DNA from: Heyndrickxia coagulans 36D1
Lineage (GTDB): Bacteria; Bacillota; Bacilli; Bacillales; Bacillaceae_C
Reading direction: 5' to 3'
Assembly: GCF_000169195.2 (NCBI RefSeq)
Contig: NC_016023.1
Coordinates: forward strand, 2,542,001 to 2,606,000
DNA length: 64,000 nucleotides
Below the pieces are notes generated by a model. The model searched no databases, was not told the origin of the DNA, and saw nothing but the letters and a program-made list of their open reading frames with translations. Shown here in pieces: positions 27,549 through 35,251 of the stretch. Numbering within the stretch: position 1 is the stretch's first letter; every line of letters starts with the position of its first letter. The translations under genes and the position numbers were made by a program.

Positions 27549-28247
27549 TTATTTTTTTTGCCCATAATAGGCATTTTTTCCGTGCTTGCGTAAATAGTGT
27601 TTATCCAAAAGAAATTGATCCATGTTGATTTGATGCGGATTCAGCTGTAGCGAGTGGTAGGTCATCTTCGCTACTTCTTCGAGCACAACGGCATTGTGCA
27701 CGGCATCATGGGCGGATGTTCCCCACGTAAAAGGGCCGTGATCATTTACCAGAACAGCCGGAACCTGGTCCGGATCAATATGCCGCTTTTCAAAAGTCTC
27801 AACAATCACATCACCGGTCTGTTTTTCATATTCCGTCACGACTTCTTCTTTCTTCATCGCCCTTGTGACCGGAACCGGCCCGTAAAATGTATCGGCATGT
27901 GTCGTTCCTGCCGCCGGAATATCAATGCCGGCCTGCGCAAATGAAACCGCCCAGGGAGAATGTGTATGGACAATTCCTTTAATATTCGGGAAATGGCGAT
28001 AAAGCACACAATGTGTTGCAGTATCGCTTGACGGATTTAACTCGCCTTCCACTACATTTCCACCAAGATCAACGACGACCATTTTTTCCGGTGACAATGC
28101 TTCATACTCGACACCGCTCGGCTTAATGACCATGAGATTCTTTTCACGGTCGATTCCGCTTACATTTCCCCATGTAAAGGTGACCAGATTATATTCCGGC
28201 AGCAGCATGTTTGCTTCATAGACTTCTTTCTTGAGTTCTTCTAGCAT
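27549..28247 (-). CDS. araD: L-ribulose-5-phosphate 4-epimerase
   Basis: A 232-residue class II aldolase-family enzyme that turns L-ribulose-5-phosphate into D-xylulose-5-phosphate, feeding the pentose phosphate or phosphoketolase route. The zinc-binding histidines appear in [11 protein letters not shown] and, later, in the [10 protein letters not shown] region; TWGNVSGID and IKPSGVEY are family marks. It is the only araD in the window, so both arabinose clusters need it. ATG 28247 follows AAAGGGA at about ten bases. Transcribed with araA2 from a promoter divergent to araE. Confidence 0.93.
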   Translation of the reverse strand: MLEELKKEVYEANMLLPEYNLVTFTWGNVSGIDREKNLMVIKPSGVEYEALSPEKMVVVDLGGNVVEGELNPSSDTATHCVLYRHFPNIKGIVHTHSPWAVSFAQAGIDIPAAGTTHADTFYGPVPVTRAMKKEEVVTEYEKQTGDVIVETFEKRHIDPDQVPAVLVNDHGPFTWGTSAHDAVHNAVVLEEVAKMTYHSLQLNPHQINMDQFLLDKHYLRKHGKNAYYGQKK

Positions 28248-28313
28248 TCATTGATCATCCCTTTGAAATTGATCATTCTTTAAAAGTTTTTGACATGTCA
28301 TTTGGATTCTGCG

Positions 28314-28327
28314 ATTAACCGCTTACA
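28314..28327 (-). promoter_or_regulatory. Candidate cre site, araD side
   Basis: Read on the minus strand, TGTAAGCGGTTAAT fits the CcpA cre consensus with two deviations. It lies immediately downstream of the araD -10 box. Confidence 0.45.
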
Positions 28328-28333
28328 AATAGA

Positions 28334-28387
28334 ATGCTATATCAATTATCAGTATAAGTCAACAAAAAAATATTTATATGTATAAAT
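28334..28387 (-). promoter_or_regulatory. araD-araA2 promoter with paired operators
   Basis: Minus strand: TTGACT (28362-28357), 17 bp, TAGCAT (28339-28334). AATTATCAGTATAAGT (28344-28359) fills the spacer. ATTTATATGTATAAAT (28372-28387), a perfect palindrome, lies 28 bp upstream. The boxes have the frame of the ARA box but with A/T in place of the G/C pairs. Confidence 0.65.
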
Positions 28388-28551
28388 GTGTTTTTCACTG
28401 GATGGAAAAGAGTGGTTTATGTCACAGCTTCCATAGCTTTTTCACTATAGCTACAGACACAAAAAACACACAATTGGGTACCCTTACCTGCTATCCTTTC
28501 ATCTATATAAGTAGCATAATGATGGGTAAGAAAGCGGTTAAGAAAAACGCA

Positions 28552-28565
28552 GGAAAACGTTATTT
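28552..28565 (+). promoter_or_regulatory. Candidate cre site upstream of the araE promoter
   Basis: GGAAAACGTTATTT deviates from the cre consensus at its first base and near its end. It is separate from the better site at 28640. Confidence 0.35.
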
Positions 28566-28572
28566 TTTCCTC

Positions 28573-28627
28573 ATTTATCAGTATAAATATTTTTGTCATT
28601 GATTTATAGGTATAAATGTGCTAGCAT
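28573..28627 (+). promoter_or_regulatory. araE-araB2 promoter with paired operators
   Basis: TTGATT (28599-28604), 17 bp, TAGCAT (28622-28627). ATTTATAGGTATAAAT (28602-28617) fills the spacer and ATTTATCAGTATAAAT (28573-28588) lies 29 bp upstream. The layout is a mirror image of the araD promoter, with the same -10 hexamer. Confidence 0.65.
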
Positions 28628-28639
28628 GTACTTGCAGCA

Positions 28640-28653
28640 TGAAAACGCTTTTT
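28640..28653 (+). promoter_or_regulatory. cre site downstream of the araE promoter
   Basis: TGAAAACGCTTTTT matches the CcpA consensus closely and lies just after the expected transcription start, consistent with glucose repression by roadblock. Confidence 0.6.
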
Positions 28654-28732
28654 TCTAAAATGATACCGCTCACAAAGAAAGGAGCCGTCAGCAAGAAGAA
28701 AATAAGGCTGATACATCAAGGAGGGAACTTTA

Positions 28733-30139
28733 ATGGTTGGTGAAAAGAAAATCTCAAGTGGATTCATTTACTTTTTCGGGGCTTTTGGCGGCATTCTATT
28801 TGGCTATGATATTGGGGTAATGACAGGCGCTTTGCCATTCCTGGAACATGACTGGAACCTTCAAAACAGTGCAGGCGTTATTGGATGGATTACCTCTGCT
28901 GTAATGTTTGGTGCTATATTCGGCGGCGCTCTGGCGGGGCAACTTTCCGACCGTTTGGGCCGGCGAAAAATGATTTTAATTTCAGCTTTAATTTTTGTTG
29001 TTGGATCGGTTTTATCTGGCATATCCCCTCATAACGGGCAATACTTTTTAATCATCGTCCGGATGTTATTAGGATTAGCGGTTGGTGCTGCTTCTGCACT
29101 GGTCCCGGCTTATATGTCCGAAATGGCGCCTGCACGTTTGCGCGGACGTCTGTCAGGGATTAACCAAACCATGATTGTATCGGGAATGTTACTTTCTTAC
29201 ATTGTCGATTATTTATTAAAAGGTTTGCCGGAATCATTGGCTTGGCGGTTGATGCTTAGTTTGGCAGCGGTACCAGCATTGATCTTATTCTTTGGTGTGT
29301 TAAAGTTGCCGGAATCACCGCGCTTTTTAATAAAGAACAATAAACTTGAGGAAGCACGCAAGGTTTTGAGCTATATTCGCGCTAAAAAAGAGGCAATTGA
29401 TGCTGAAATCAAACAAATTCAAGAGACTGCCAGAGAAGAAAAACAGGCAAATCAAAAAGCATCATGGGGTACTTTATTTAGCGGCAAATACCGTTATTTA
29501 GTCATTGCCGGTGTGGGCGTTGCGGCTTTCCAACAATTTCAGGGCGCAAATGCTATTTTTTACTATATTCCTTTAATTGTAGAAAAAGCAACAGGGCATG
29601 CAGCCAGTTCTGCATTGATGTGGCCGATTATTCAAGGGATCATTCTCGTATTGGGCTCACTCGTCTTCTTATGGATTGCTGATAAATTTAAACGCCGGAC
29701 TTTGTTGACAGTAGGCGGAACCATTATGGGCCTGTCCTTTATTTTGCCAGCCATTTTGAATTTGCTCATTCCAAATGCAAACCCGATGATGATCGTTGCG
29801 TTTTTAAGCATCTATGTAGCTCTTTATTCCTTCACGTGGGCTCCTTTAACCTGGGTAATCGTTGGGGAAATTTTCCCGCTTGTCATTCGCGGACGCGCAT
29901 CAGGATTAGCTTCCTCTTTTAACTGGATTGGTTCTTTCCTGGTTGGGCTGCTGTTCCCAATCATGACTGCTTCCATGTCCCAAGAAGCTGTTTTTGCAAT
30001 TTTCGGCGTGATATGTTTGCTTGGTGTTTTGTTTATTCGGACCCGCGTACCTGAAACCCAGGGACATACGTTGGAAGAAATTGAAAAATATGGGGAGGAA
30101 AAAGCTGTTGAAAAAAAAGGTGCCCACTTACACATATGA
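28733..30139 (+). CDS. araE: Sugar:proton symporter, MFS sugar-porter family (AraE-like)
   Basis: A 468-residue transporter with twelve membrane helices and the sugar-porter signatures: GGILFGYDIGVMTGALPFL in helix 1, DRLGRRK between helices 2 and 3, PESPRFL after helix 6 and PETQGHTLEEIE at the end. It sits directly before araB2 and opposite araD-araA2, behind AraR-type operators and a cre site, so low-affinity L-arabinose/H+ uptake is the likely job; xylose may also be carried. AAGGAGGGA precedes ATG 28733. With the ABC system and the GPH symporter this is the third uptake route in the region. Confidence 0.88.
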   Translation: MVGEKKISSGFIYFFGAFGGILFGYDIGVMTGALPFLEHDWNLQNSAGVIGWITSAVMFGAIFGGALAGQLSDRLGRRKMILISALIFVVGSVLSGISPHNGQYFLIIVRMLLGLAVGAASALVPAYMSEMAPARLRGRLSGINQTMIVSGMLLSYIVDYLLKGLPESLAWRLMLSLAAVPALILFFGVLKLPESPRFLIKNNKLEEARKVLSYIRAKKEAIDAEIKQIQETAREEKQANQKASWGTLFSGKYRYLVIAGVGVAAFQQFQGANAIFYYIPLIVEKATGHAASSALMWPIIQGIILVLGSLVFLWIADKFKRRTLLTVGGTIMGLSFILPAILNLLIPNANPMMIVAFLSIYVALYSFTWAPLTWVIVGEIFPLVIRGRASGLASSFNWIGSFLVGLLFPIMTASMSQEAVFAIFGVICLLGVLFIRTRVPETQGHTLEEIEKYGEEKAVEKKGAHLHI

Positions 30140-30156
30140 GACGGAGGTAAATAAAA

Positions 30157-31758
30157 ATGAATTTAGTGGATACTTCTAAAGCGATTAAACAAGGAAATGT
30201 CTCATTAGGCATTGAACTGGGGTCAACCCGGATAAAGGCCGTACTTGTCACGGACGATTTTGAAACGATCGCATCCGGCGGCTATGTTTGGGAAAACAAA
30301 TTTGAAAACGGCATCTGGACGTATTCGTTGGAAGAAGTGTGGGAAGGGATTCAAAGAAGCTATGCCCAAATTGCGGCAGACGTCCAGGGGAAATACCATA
30401 CGACTTTAACAAAAATCAGTGCCATTGGTGTAAGCGCTATGATGCACGGGTATTTGGCTTTTGCAGAAAACGGAGAGCTGCTCGTTCCTTTCAGGACATG
30501 GCGTAATAACATCACCGAACAAGCGGCGGATGAATTGACTGAACGATTTCAATTTAATATTCCGCAACGATGGAGCATTGCCCACCTTTACCAGGCGATT
30601 TTAAACCAGGAGCCCCATGTAAAGGATATTCGCTTTATCACCACGTTGGCCGGTTATGTACACTGGAAATTAGCCGGAGAAAAGGTGTTAGGGATTGGCG
30701 ATGCATCCGGTGTTTTTCCGGTGGATGAAGAGACAGGTACCTATCGGAAAGATTTTCTTGATACGTTTGACCGGCTTGAAAATGTGACGCCCTACCCATG
30801 GCATATCAGGGAGGTCTTGCCAAAAGTATTAAAAGCCGGCGAATATGCGGGTACTTTAACAACCGAAGGAGCGGCATTATTGGATGTAAACGGAAATCTT
30901 CAGGCAGGCAGTTTGATGGCTCCGCCTGAGGGGGATGCCGGAACCGGGATGGTGTGCACAAACAGTGTGCGCAAACGGACCGGAAATATATCCGTCGGCA
31001 CCTCGGCATTTTCGATGATTGTGCTGGATCAGCCGCTTGAAAAAGTGTACCGGGATATTGATATTGTCACAACGCCGAGCGGGGCGCCCGTGGCGATGGT
31101 CCATATCAACAACTGCTCGTCTGACATTAATGCATGGGCAAACCTGTTTAAACAATTTGCTGAACGACTCGGTGTTGACTTGCCGGCGGACCGTTTATAT
31201 GAAACGCTATTTTTGGTGGCTGCAAAAGCGGATCCGGATGCAGGCGGCTTGCTCAATTACAGTTATTTGTCAGGTGAAAACATTACAAAAATGCCGGCCG
31301 GGCGCCCGCTGTTTGTCAGGAAACCGGACAGTGCCTTTACATTGGCAAATTTTGTCCAGGCCCAGTTATATGCAGCATTTGCGCCGCTTAAAATCGGGAT
31401 GGATATTTTGAAAAATGAAGAAGGAATCAAAACGGATGTCCTGATTGCCCAGGGCGGCCTGTTTAAAACACCGGTCATTGGCCAGCAAGTATTGGCCAAT
31501 GCATTAAATACGCCGATTACGGTGATGAGCACTGCCGGTGAAGGCGGCGCCTGGGGGATGGCCGTGCTCGCGGTTTATGCAAAATCCGGAAACGGGAAGC
31601 AAAGCCTGGAAGACTTTTTGGACCAAAACGTGTTCACCCATCCCGAAAGCATGACGTTAAGCCCGGAACCTGAAGGCGTTTCAGGGTATGAAGCCTTTAT
31701 AAAAAGATATGAGGCGGGCTTGCCGGTTGAGTCGATGGCTGTCCAGTCGATTTTTTAA
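30157..31758 (+). CDS. araB: L-ribulokinase, FGGY family (copy 2)
   Basis: The 533-residue second ribulokinase follows araE by 17 bp, behind ACGGAGG. From about codon 22 on it is nearly identical to araB1, differing at a few residues (LLVPF against LLMPF, LTERF against LTGRF, the last residues QSIF against KSIG). The first 60 bases differ strongly at DNA level although the proteins start alike. That pattern points to gene conversion. FGGY motifs are intact. It completes cluster II with araE, araA2 and araD. Confidence 0.92.
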   Translation: MNLVDTSKAIKQGNVSLGIELGSTRIKAVLVTDDFETIASGGYVWENKFENGIWTYSLEEVWEGIQRSYAQIAADVQGKYHTTLTKISAIGVSAMMHGYLAFAENGELLVPFRTWRNNITEQAADELTERFQFNIPQRWSIAHLYQAILNQEPHVKDIRFITTLAGYVHWKLAGEKVLGIGDASGVFPVDEETGTYRKDFLDTFDRLENVTPYPWHIREVLPKVLKAGEYAGTLTTEGAALLDVNGNLQAGSLMAPPEGDAGTGMVCTNSVRKRTGNISVGTSAFSMIVLDQPLEKVYRDIDIVTTPSGAPVAMVHINNCSSDINAWANLFKQFAERLGVDLPADRLYETLFLVAAKADPDAGGLLNYSYLSGENITKMPAGRPLFVRKPDSAFTLANFVQAQLYAAFAPLKIGMDILKNEEGIKTDVLIAQGGLFKTPVIGQQVLANALNTPITVMSTAGEGGAWGMAVLAVYAKSGNGKQSLEDFLDQNVFTHPESMTLSPEPEGVSGYEAFIKRYEAGLPVESMAVQSIF

Positions 31759-31795
31759 CGGGAACGGAAAAATCGTCAAAACAGCTGTATGGACA

Positions 31796-31966
31796 TACGA
31801 CAGCTTCCCGGTATAACCCTTAGTTATTCCGTCAAACAAACGCGATGCTAGCATTGCCGGTGTGACACAACAGCTTCCTAGTATAAACCTTTGGTTGCTC
31901 GAGAAGCACAATCGCGCTGATAAACGAAGTGAAATGACACGACAGCTTCCCGGTATAACCCTTAGT
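31796..31966 (+). repeat. Three imperfect repeats after araB2 (period about 70 bp)
   Basis: Variants of CGACAGCTTCCCGGTATAAC begin near 31798, 31868 and 31940, each followed by CCTTAG or CTTTGG. No coding frame or hairpin explains them. The 420 bp between araB2 and the IIA gene hold nothing else but the terminator at 32091. Confidence 0.6.
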
Positions 31967-32090
31967 CTTCAGTTTCCATGCACGCAGCATCCGCAAACGC
32001 TCCGTTCATATCCCAACGGAGACGCTGCTCGACAATTGCATACATTTTGGGGAGCCATGCAGTCCGGCCCGCCAGTGAGTACAGATAATA

Positions 32091-32127
32091 AATCCGGCAT
32101 TTTCCATGAAAACTGCCGGATTTTTTT
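32091..32127 (+). terminator. Terminator downstream of araB2
   Basis: AATCCGGCA (32091-32099) pairs with TGCCGGATT, followed by a run of T. It separates the arabinose cluster from the PTS gene. Confidence 0.8.
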
Positions 32128-32181
32128 CATACATGTTAAAATAGAAGATGTATTTAGTTGAAAACAAGGCAGGTGTCCGTT

Positions 32182-32667
32182 TTGTTTCCATTTTTCCACC
32201 GAAAAAGAAAGGAAGAGCATATTTTTGCGCCAACGGGGGGAGAGGTGACGCCAATTGAGGAAGTGCCCGATCCCATCTTTTCCGAAAAAATGATTGGGGA
32301 CGGCGTGGCAATCAGGCCGATTGAGGGCCGGGTCGTTTCCCCGTTTGACGGCGAGGTGATCCAGATATTTCCGACAAAGCATGCGATCGGGTTGCGCGGC
32401 GAATCAGGGCTGGAAGTTTTGATTCATATCGGACTGGAAACGGTTTCACTCGACGGGAAGGGGTTTGAAACGGTTGTGCAGGCCGGGGACAAAGTGGAAA
32501 AAGGCGACCCGCTGATTCGTTTTAACCTGGAATTTATCAAAGCCAATGCAGCGGATACGATTACAGCAATCATTATTACAAATGGGGAGCTTGTAAAATC
32601 GCTCGAAAAAAGTACCGGGGTTGAGGCAGTTGCCGGGCAGACGGAAATCATGCGGGCTTGTCTGTGA
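32182..32667 (+). CDS. PTS glucose-type EIIA protein (Crr/YpqE-like)
   Basis: A free-standing 161-residue IIA-Glc domain. The phosphorylatable histidine is in LEVLIHIGLETV and the second active-site histidine in TKHAIGLR; FDGEV and AGDKVEKGDPL are family segments. It accepts phosphate from HPr and passes it to IIB domains; lone versions can serve sugar permeases lacking their own IIA or have regulatory roles. TTG 32182 follows AGGCAGGTG by six bases; the TTG at 32158 lacks a ribosome site. The next gene is opposite in direction. Confidence 0.85.
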   Translation: MFPFFHRKRKEEHIFAPTGGEVTPIEEVPDPIFSEKMIGDGVAIRPIEGRVVSPFDGEVIQIFPTKHAIGLRGESGLEVLIHIGLETVSLDGKGFETVVQAGDKVEKGDPLIRFNLEFIKANAADTITAIIITNGELVKSLEKSTGVEAVAGQTEIMRACL

Positions 32668-32741
32668 AACCAAAAAACAGGCTTGAAGCAAGTGATGGGG
32701 AAGGGTGGCACGAGCCGGGGTACCTTGCACCAGAAAAAGAA

Positions 32742-32767
32742 AAACAGGCTTGTGTGCAAGCCTGTTT
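32742..32767 (-). terminator. Terminator of the nuclease gene
   Basis: AAACAGGCTTG and CAAGCCTGTTT form a perfect stem around four bases. Read leftward it is followed by a T-rich tail, just after the stop of the nuclease gene. It may also stop the convergent PTS transcript. Confidence 0.8.
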
Positions 32768-32768
32768 C

Positions 32769-33557
32769 TTACTTATATGGTTCGCATGCGTATCCGTCCT
32801 TGTCGCCGTCCATATAGGAACGGTAGGCAGGGTTTGAACGCGGCACGCCGTTTGGATATTTTTTGCGCAGTTCCGTACAGTTTTGGAAACTGCTGCTCCC
32901 GTTGCTGGAACGGCTCTCCCCGCCGGAAGCATTGGAGTTGGATGCGGAACTGCCTTTTTCGCACCCGTTAAAACCGCGGTCTGTTGCATACCCGGGTTGC
33001 GACCAGACCCTGAGTTTTTCGTTTTTAGCCCGCTGTTCGGCTTTTTTGAAAGTGTCCAAATATTGATAGGGCGGTTCATACACATAGGCCACGCGCGCGT
33101 ACCCTTCTTTCAGCAGCTTTTCCTGCACGGACTTGCCGTTTACGAATACATAAGCGAGGAGCCGCCCGTATTTGTCGCGTTTGGCCCCGTGATCAAATTC
33201 GATCGTCAGTTTGCCACTTGAAACGAGCTGCTTGTTCCGGTAATAGGCTGCTTTTGCATACGGCTGCACACACATATTCGGTTTTTTTGATTCCGGCGTG
33301 TCAACGAGCAAATAGCGGACCGTCTCTTCTTTTCCATTATTATAAATTTTAATCGTGTCTCCATCGGTTACATCGGCGAGTTTAACAGCAATTTGCTTGC
33401 CTGTCGTTTGCCGGTTTTCTCCTGGCCCGGTATTTGTTTGTTGCGCTGTTTTTTGTTCTGTACTCGTTTTTGTGCTGTTTTGATGCGGTTCACACCCTGC
33501 AACGGCGAGCATCATAGCCAAAAAGAGCGTGAACCAGCTTGCTGTTTTTGTCTTCAT
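32769..33557 (-). CDS. Secreted thermonuclease-like lipoprotein with Excalibur domain
   Basis: The 262-residue precursor has a lipobox (AVAGC, Cys22), a Thr/Gln-rich linker, then a staphylococcal-nuclease domain (about residues 55-195). Catalytic features are visible: DVTDGDTIKI with calcium-site acids, VRYLLVDTPES with the first Arg and Glu, and DKYGRLLAYV with the second Arg. The C-terminus (about 220-262) is an Excalibur calcium-binding domain ending DGDKDGYACE. It should hydrolyse extracellular DNA or RNA while anchored outside the membrane. ATG 33557 follows AAGGAGAAGGGG. Confidence 0.9.
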   Translation of the reverse strand: MKTKTASWFTLFLAMMLAVAGCEPHQNSTKTSTEQKTAQQTNTGPGENRQTTGKQIAVKLADVTDGDTIKIYNNGKEETVRYLLVDTPESKKPNMCVQPYAKAAYYRNKQLVSSGKLTIEFDHGAKRDKYGRLLAYVFVNGKSVQEKLLKEGYARVAYVYEPPYQYLDTFKKAEQRAKNEKLRVWSQPGYATDRGFNGCEKGSSASNSNASGGESRSSNGSSSFQNCTELRKKYPNGVPRSNPAYRSYMDGDKDGYACEPYK

Positions 33558-33585
33558 TTCCCCTTCTCCTTGCTTTTAAAAAATG

Positions 33586-33680
33586 TATATAAAATGAACA
33601 AAATATCGCAGCTCTGTTGCCAAGTCATCATGCAAATTGGTGCTCGAGCTTGTTGTAAAAACTTAAGTTCATTTTATATA
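33586..33680. mobile_element. 95-bp element with perfect 14-bp terminal inverted repeats
   Basis: TATATAAAATGAAC (33586-33599) is the exact complement of the right end (33667-33680). The interior is non-coding. The first 32 bp are closely matched at 2097-2128, where the copy then runs into an end of another element. It lies in the promoter region of the nuclease gene. Confidence 0.6.
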
Positions 33681-33798
33681 GCTCCATTATTTTACCATTT
33701 TAAGCGGGTTTCTTTAAGCCATCCATTTGACAATAATACCGCCTGGGGTATATGATGGGGGTTGTAACCGAACTTCGGGCAGGAGGTCATCCGTATAA

Positions 33799-34275
33799 AT
33801 GTATATTGTTTTGCTCGTTCTTGCGCTCATTCTCGCGAAAACCGGCTATACACGTTACGTTCCCGTTCGCGGTGCTGTGCGGGCGGATTTAAGAAAAGAT
33901 GTGCTTGAACATAAAGTGGTGGTCGATGTGAGGGATTACCAGCATGTGGGAAGCGGTACCGCGGATGCCATTGTGATTCCGACGGCTTATTTAAAGCGGT
34001 TTTCCGGCGAAATTCCAAAAGGCAGTCTTCACCTTATTGTTTCCAGCCGGCTTGAAGCCAATTTCAGCATCCGTTTATTACGCAGAAAAGGATTTCATAT
34101 TTATTCTTATACGATCTTGGAACCGGGGAGGGAAAAAGGTGGAATACGATGCGAAAATCAAAAACCGTGTCAAAAGAATCGAAGGGCAATTGCGGGGAGT
34201 ACTGCGGATGATGGAAGAAAAGGACAATTGCAAAGAGGTCATTGCCCAGTTGTCTGCCGCCCGGACGGCAATTGA
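33799..34275 (+). CDS. Membrane-anchored rhodanese-like protein without catalytic cysteine
   Basis: One N-terminal membrane helix (IVLLVLALILA) is followed by a rhodanese-like core: VVVDVRDYQHVG and a region where the active-site loop would be (HLIVSSRLEANFS). The usual cysteine is replaced by serine, so sulfur transfer by this domain is unlikely. ATG 33799 follows AGGAGG. After about residue 114 the frame runs through the start of cstR, overlapping it by 137 bp. That tail (CENQKPCQKN…) looks like a by-product of reading the cstR gene in another frame, so a stop may have been lost. It appears coupled with cstR and the rhodanese gene downstream. Confidence 0.65.
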   Translation: MYIVLLVLALILAKTGYTRYVPVRGAVRADLRKDVLEHKVVVDVRDYQHVGSGTADAIVIPTAYLKRFSGEIPKGSLHLIVSSRLEANFSIRLLRRKGFHIYSYTILEPGREKGGIRCENQKPCQKNRRAIAGSTADDGRKGQLQRGHCPVVCRPDGN

Positions 34276-34399
34276 CCGCACGATCGGCGTCATTGTCAGT
34301 GCCAATCTGGTGGAATGTGTGAAAAATGCCGAACAAAACGGGGAAGACGCGGGAAGCCTTGTAAAAGAAGCGGTCAACCTGCTTGTGAAAAGCCGCTGA
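34139..34399 (+). CDS. cstR: CstR-like persulfide-sensing repressor (CsoR/FrmR family)
   Basis: An 86-residue all-helical regulator (RVKRIEGQLRGVLRMMEE is the family start). The two thiol positions are present, in KDNCKEVI and LVECVKN. The histidine that copper-sensing CsoR proteins carry four residues before the second cysteine is Asn (NLVEC). Cys-Asn-Cys without the histidine is the pattern of CstR, which senses persulfides and controls sulfide detoxification. The rhodanese genes on both sides support this. GTG 34139 follows GGGGAGGG. Compare the true CsoR at 53455, which has His. Confidence 0.75.
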   Translation: MEYDAKIKNRVKRIEGQLRGVLRMMEEKDNCKEVIAQLSAARTAIDRTIGVIVSANLVECVKNAEQNGEDAGSLVKEAVNLLVKSR

Positions 34400-34488
34400 C
34401 ACCGGTCTTTTCGCAGAATCGCCGCTGGGGCAAGGCCCGCACTTTTCGCAAAAAGCGGGGGATTTTGTTTTACGAGGGAGGAATTTTG

Positions 34489-34785
34489 ATGAAAGAAATT
34501 TCTGCGATGGAAGTCGAGGAAAAACTGAACAAGGGTGAAAAACTCAATATTATCGATGTGCGCGAAACGGAGGAAGTGGCGGAAGGAAAAATTCCGGGCG
34601 CGCTGCATATTCCGCTCGGTTTGCTGGGATTCCGCCTAGAGGATCTTGACCGTTCCAAAAACTATATTGTCGTTTGCCATTCCGGCGGGCGGAGCTATAT
34701 GGCATGCCAGTTTCTCGAAAGCCAGGGTTTTGATGTCACAAACCTGGAAGGCGGCATGATGGCGTGGAGCGGCGAAATCGAATGA
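34489..34785 (+). CDS. Rhodanese domain protein (sulfurtransferase)
   Basis: A single 98-residue cytoplasmic rhodanese domain. It has the entry motif IIDVRETEEVAEGKIPGALHIPL and the active-site loop VVCHSGGRS with the persulfide-forming cysteine. It should move sulfane sulfur between thiols. ATG 34489 follows GAGGGAGG. With cstR 90 bp upstream it makes a compact sulfide/persulfide response unit. Confidence 0.88.
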   Translation: MKEISAMEVEEKLNKGEKLNIIDVRETEEVAEGKIPGALHIPLGLLGFRLEDLDRSKNYIVVCHSGGRSYMACQFLESQGFDVTNLEGGMMAWSGEIE

Positions 34786-35251
34786 AAAATTTTCCTCTTG
34801 ATCTTGCGGCGCATAAAGCGTAGTATAAGAGTACAAGCTGCGTTGTACGTAATATTAATAAAGTTTTAACCTTTAAACTGTTATAGGGAGTTTAACATTA
34901 TTGCGGGAATGCCGAGCCTTTTGCCGTTTGGCAGGGAGGATGGCAGGAACGCTTTTGCGGACACCCACTTTGAGGAGTGTGGTTCTAAAACTTTCTTAGT
35001 TTGATTACGGCAACTGCGGCACATACATAATCTGTTAAACCCCGTCCTTCTTAGAAGGGCGGGGTTTTTCACAATCAAGAACCTAGACCGAAGGCATTAG
35101 CTGAGCCTGTTAACCCTGCGGCCCGGATGCAGTGCCCGGCCCATTTTTTCGCGCGGTATAAAGAGCCCGCTCTGTCCGTTTGTGTTAGCCCTCGATATTA
35201 CTGGGTGTATAATAAAACTAACAATGTTTTGACATGCAGGAGTGGGAAAAT
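34786..35251. other. Gene-free stretch with strong hairpin
   Basis: About 465 bp without a convincing gene. AAACCCCGTCCTTC (35037-35050) pairs with GAAGGGCGGGGTTT (35054-35067) across a three-base loop, followed by T and C; this could be a terminator or the right end of an IS200/IS605-type element. The preceding 100 bp are open in one frame (GMPSLLPFGRED…) up to a TGA near 35004, possibly a transposase tail, but I cannot confirm it. Confidence 0.45.

Noticed and set aside
34892-35004. TnpB C-terminus (GMPSLLPFGRED… frame)
   Set aside because: Position before a strong hairpin is suggestive, but no TnpB motif is visible in the frame.
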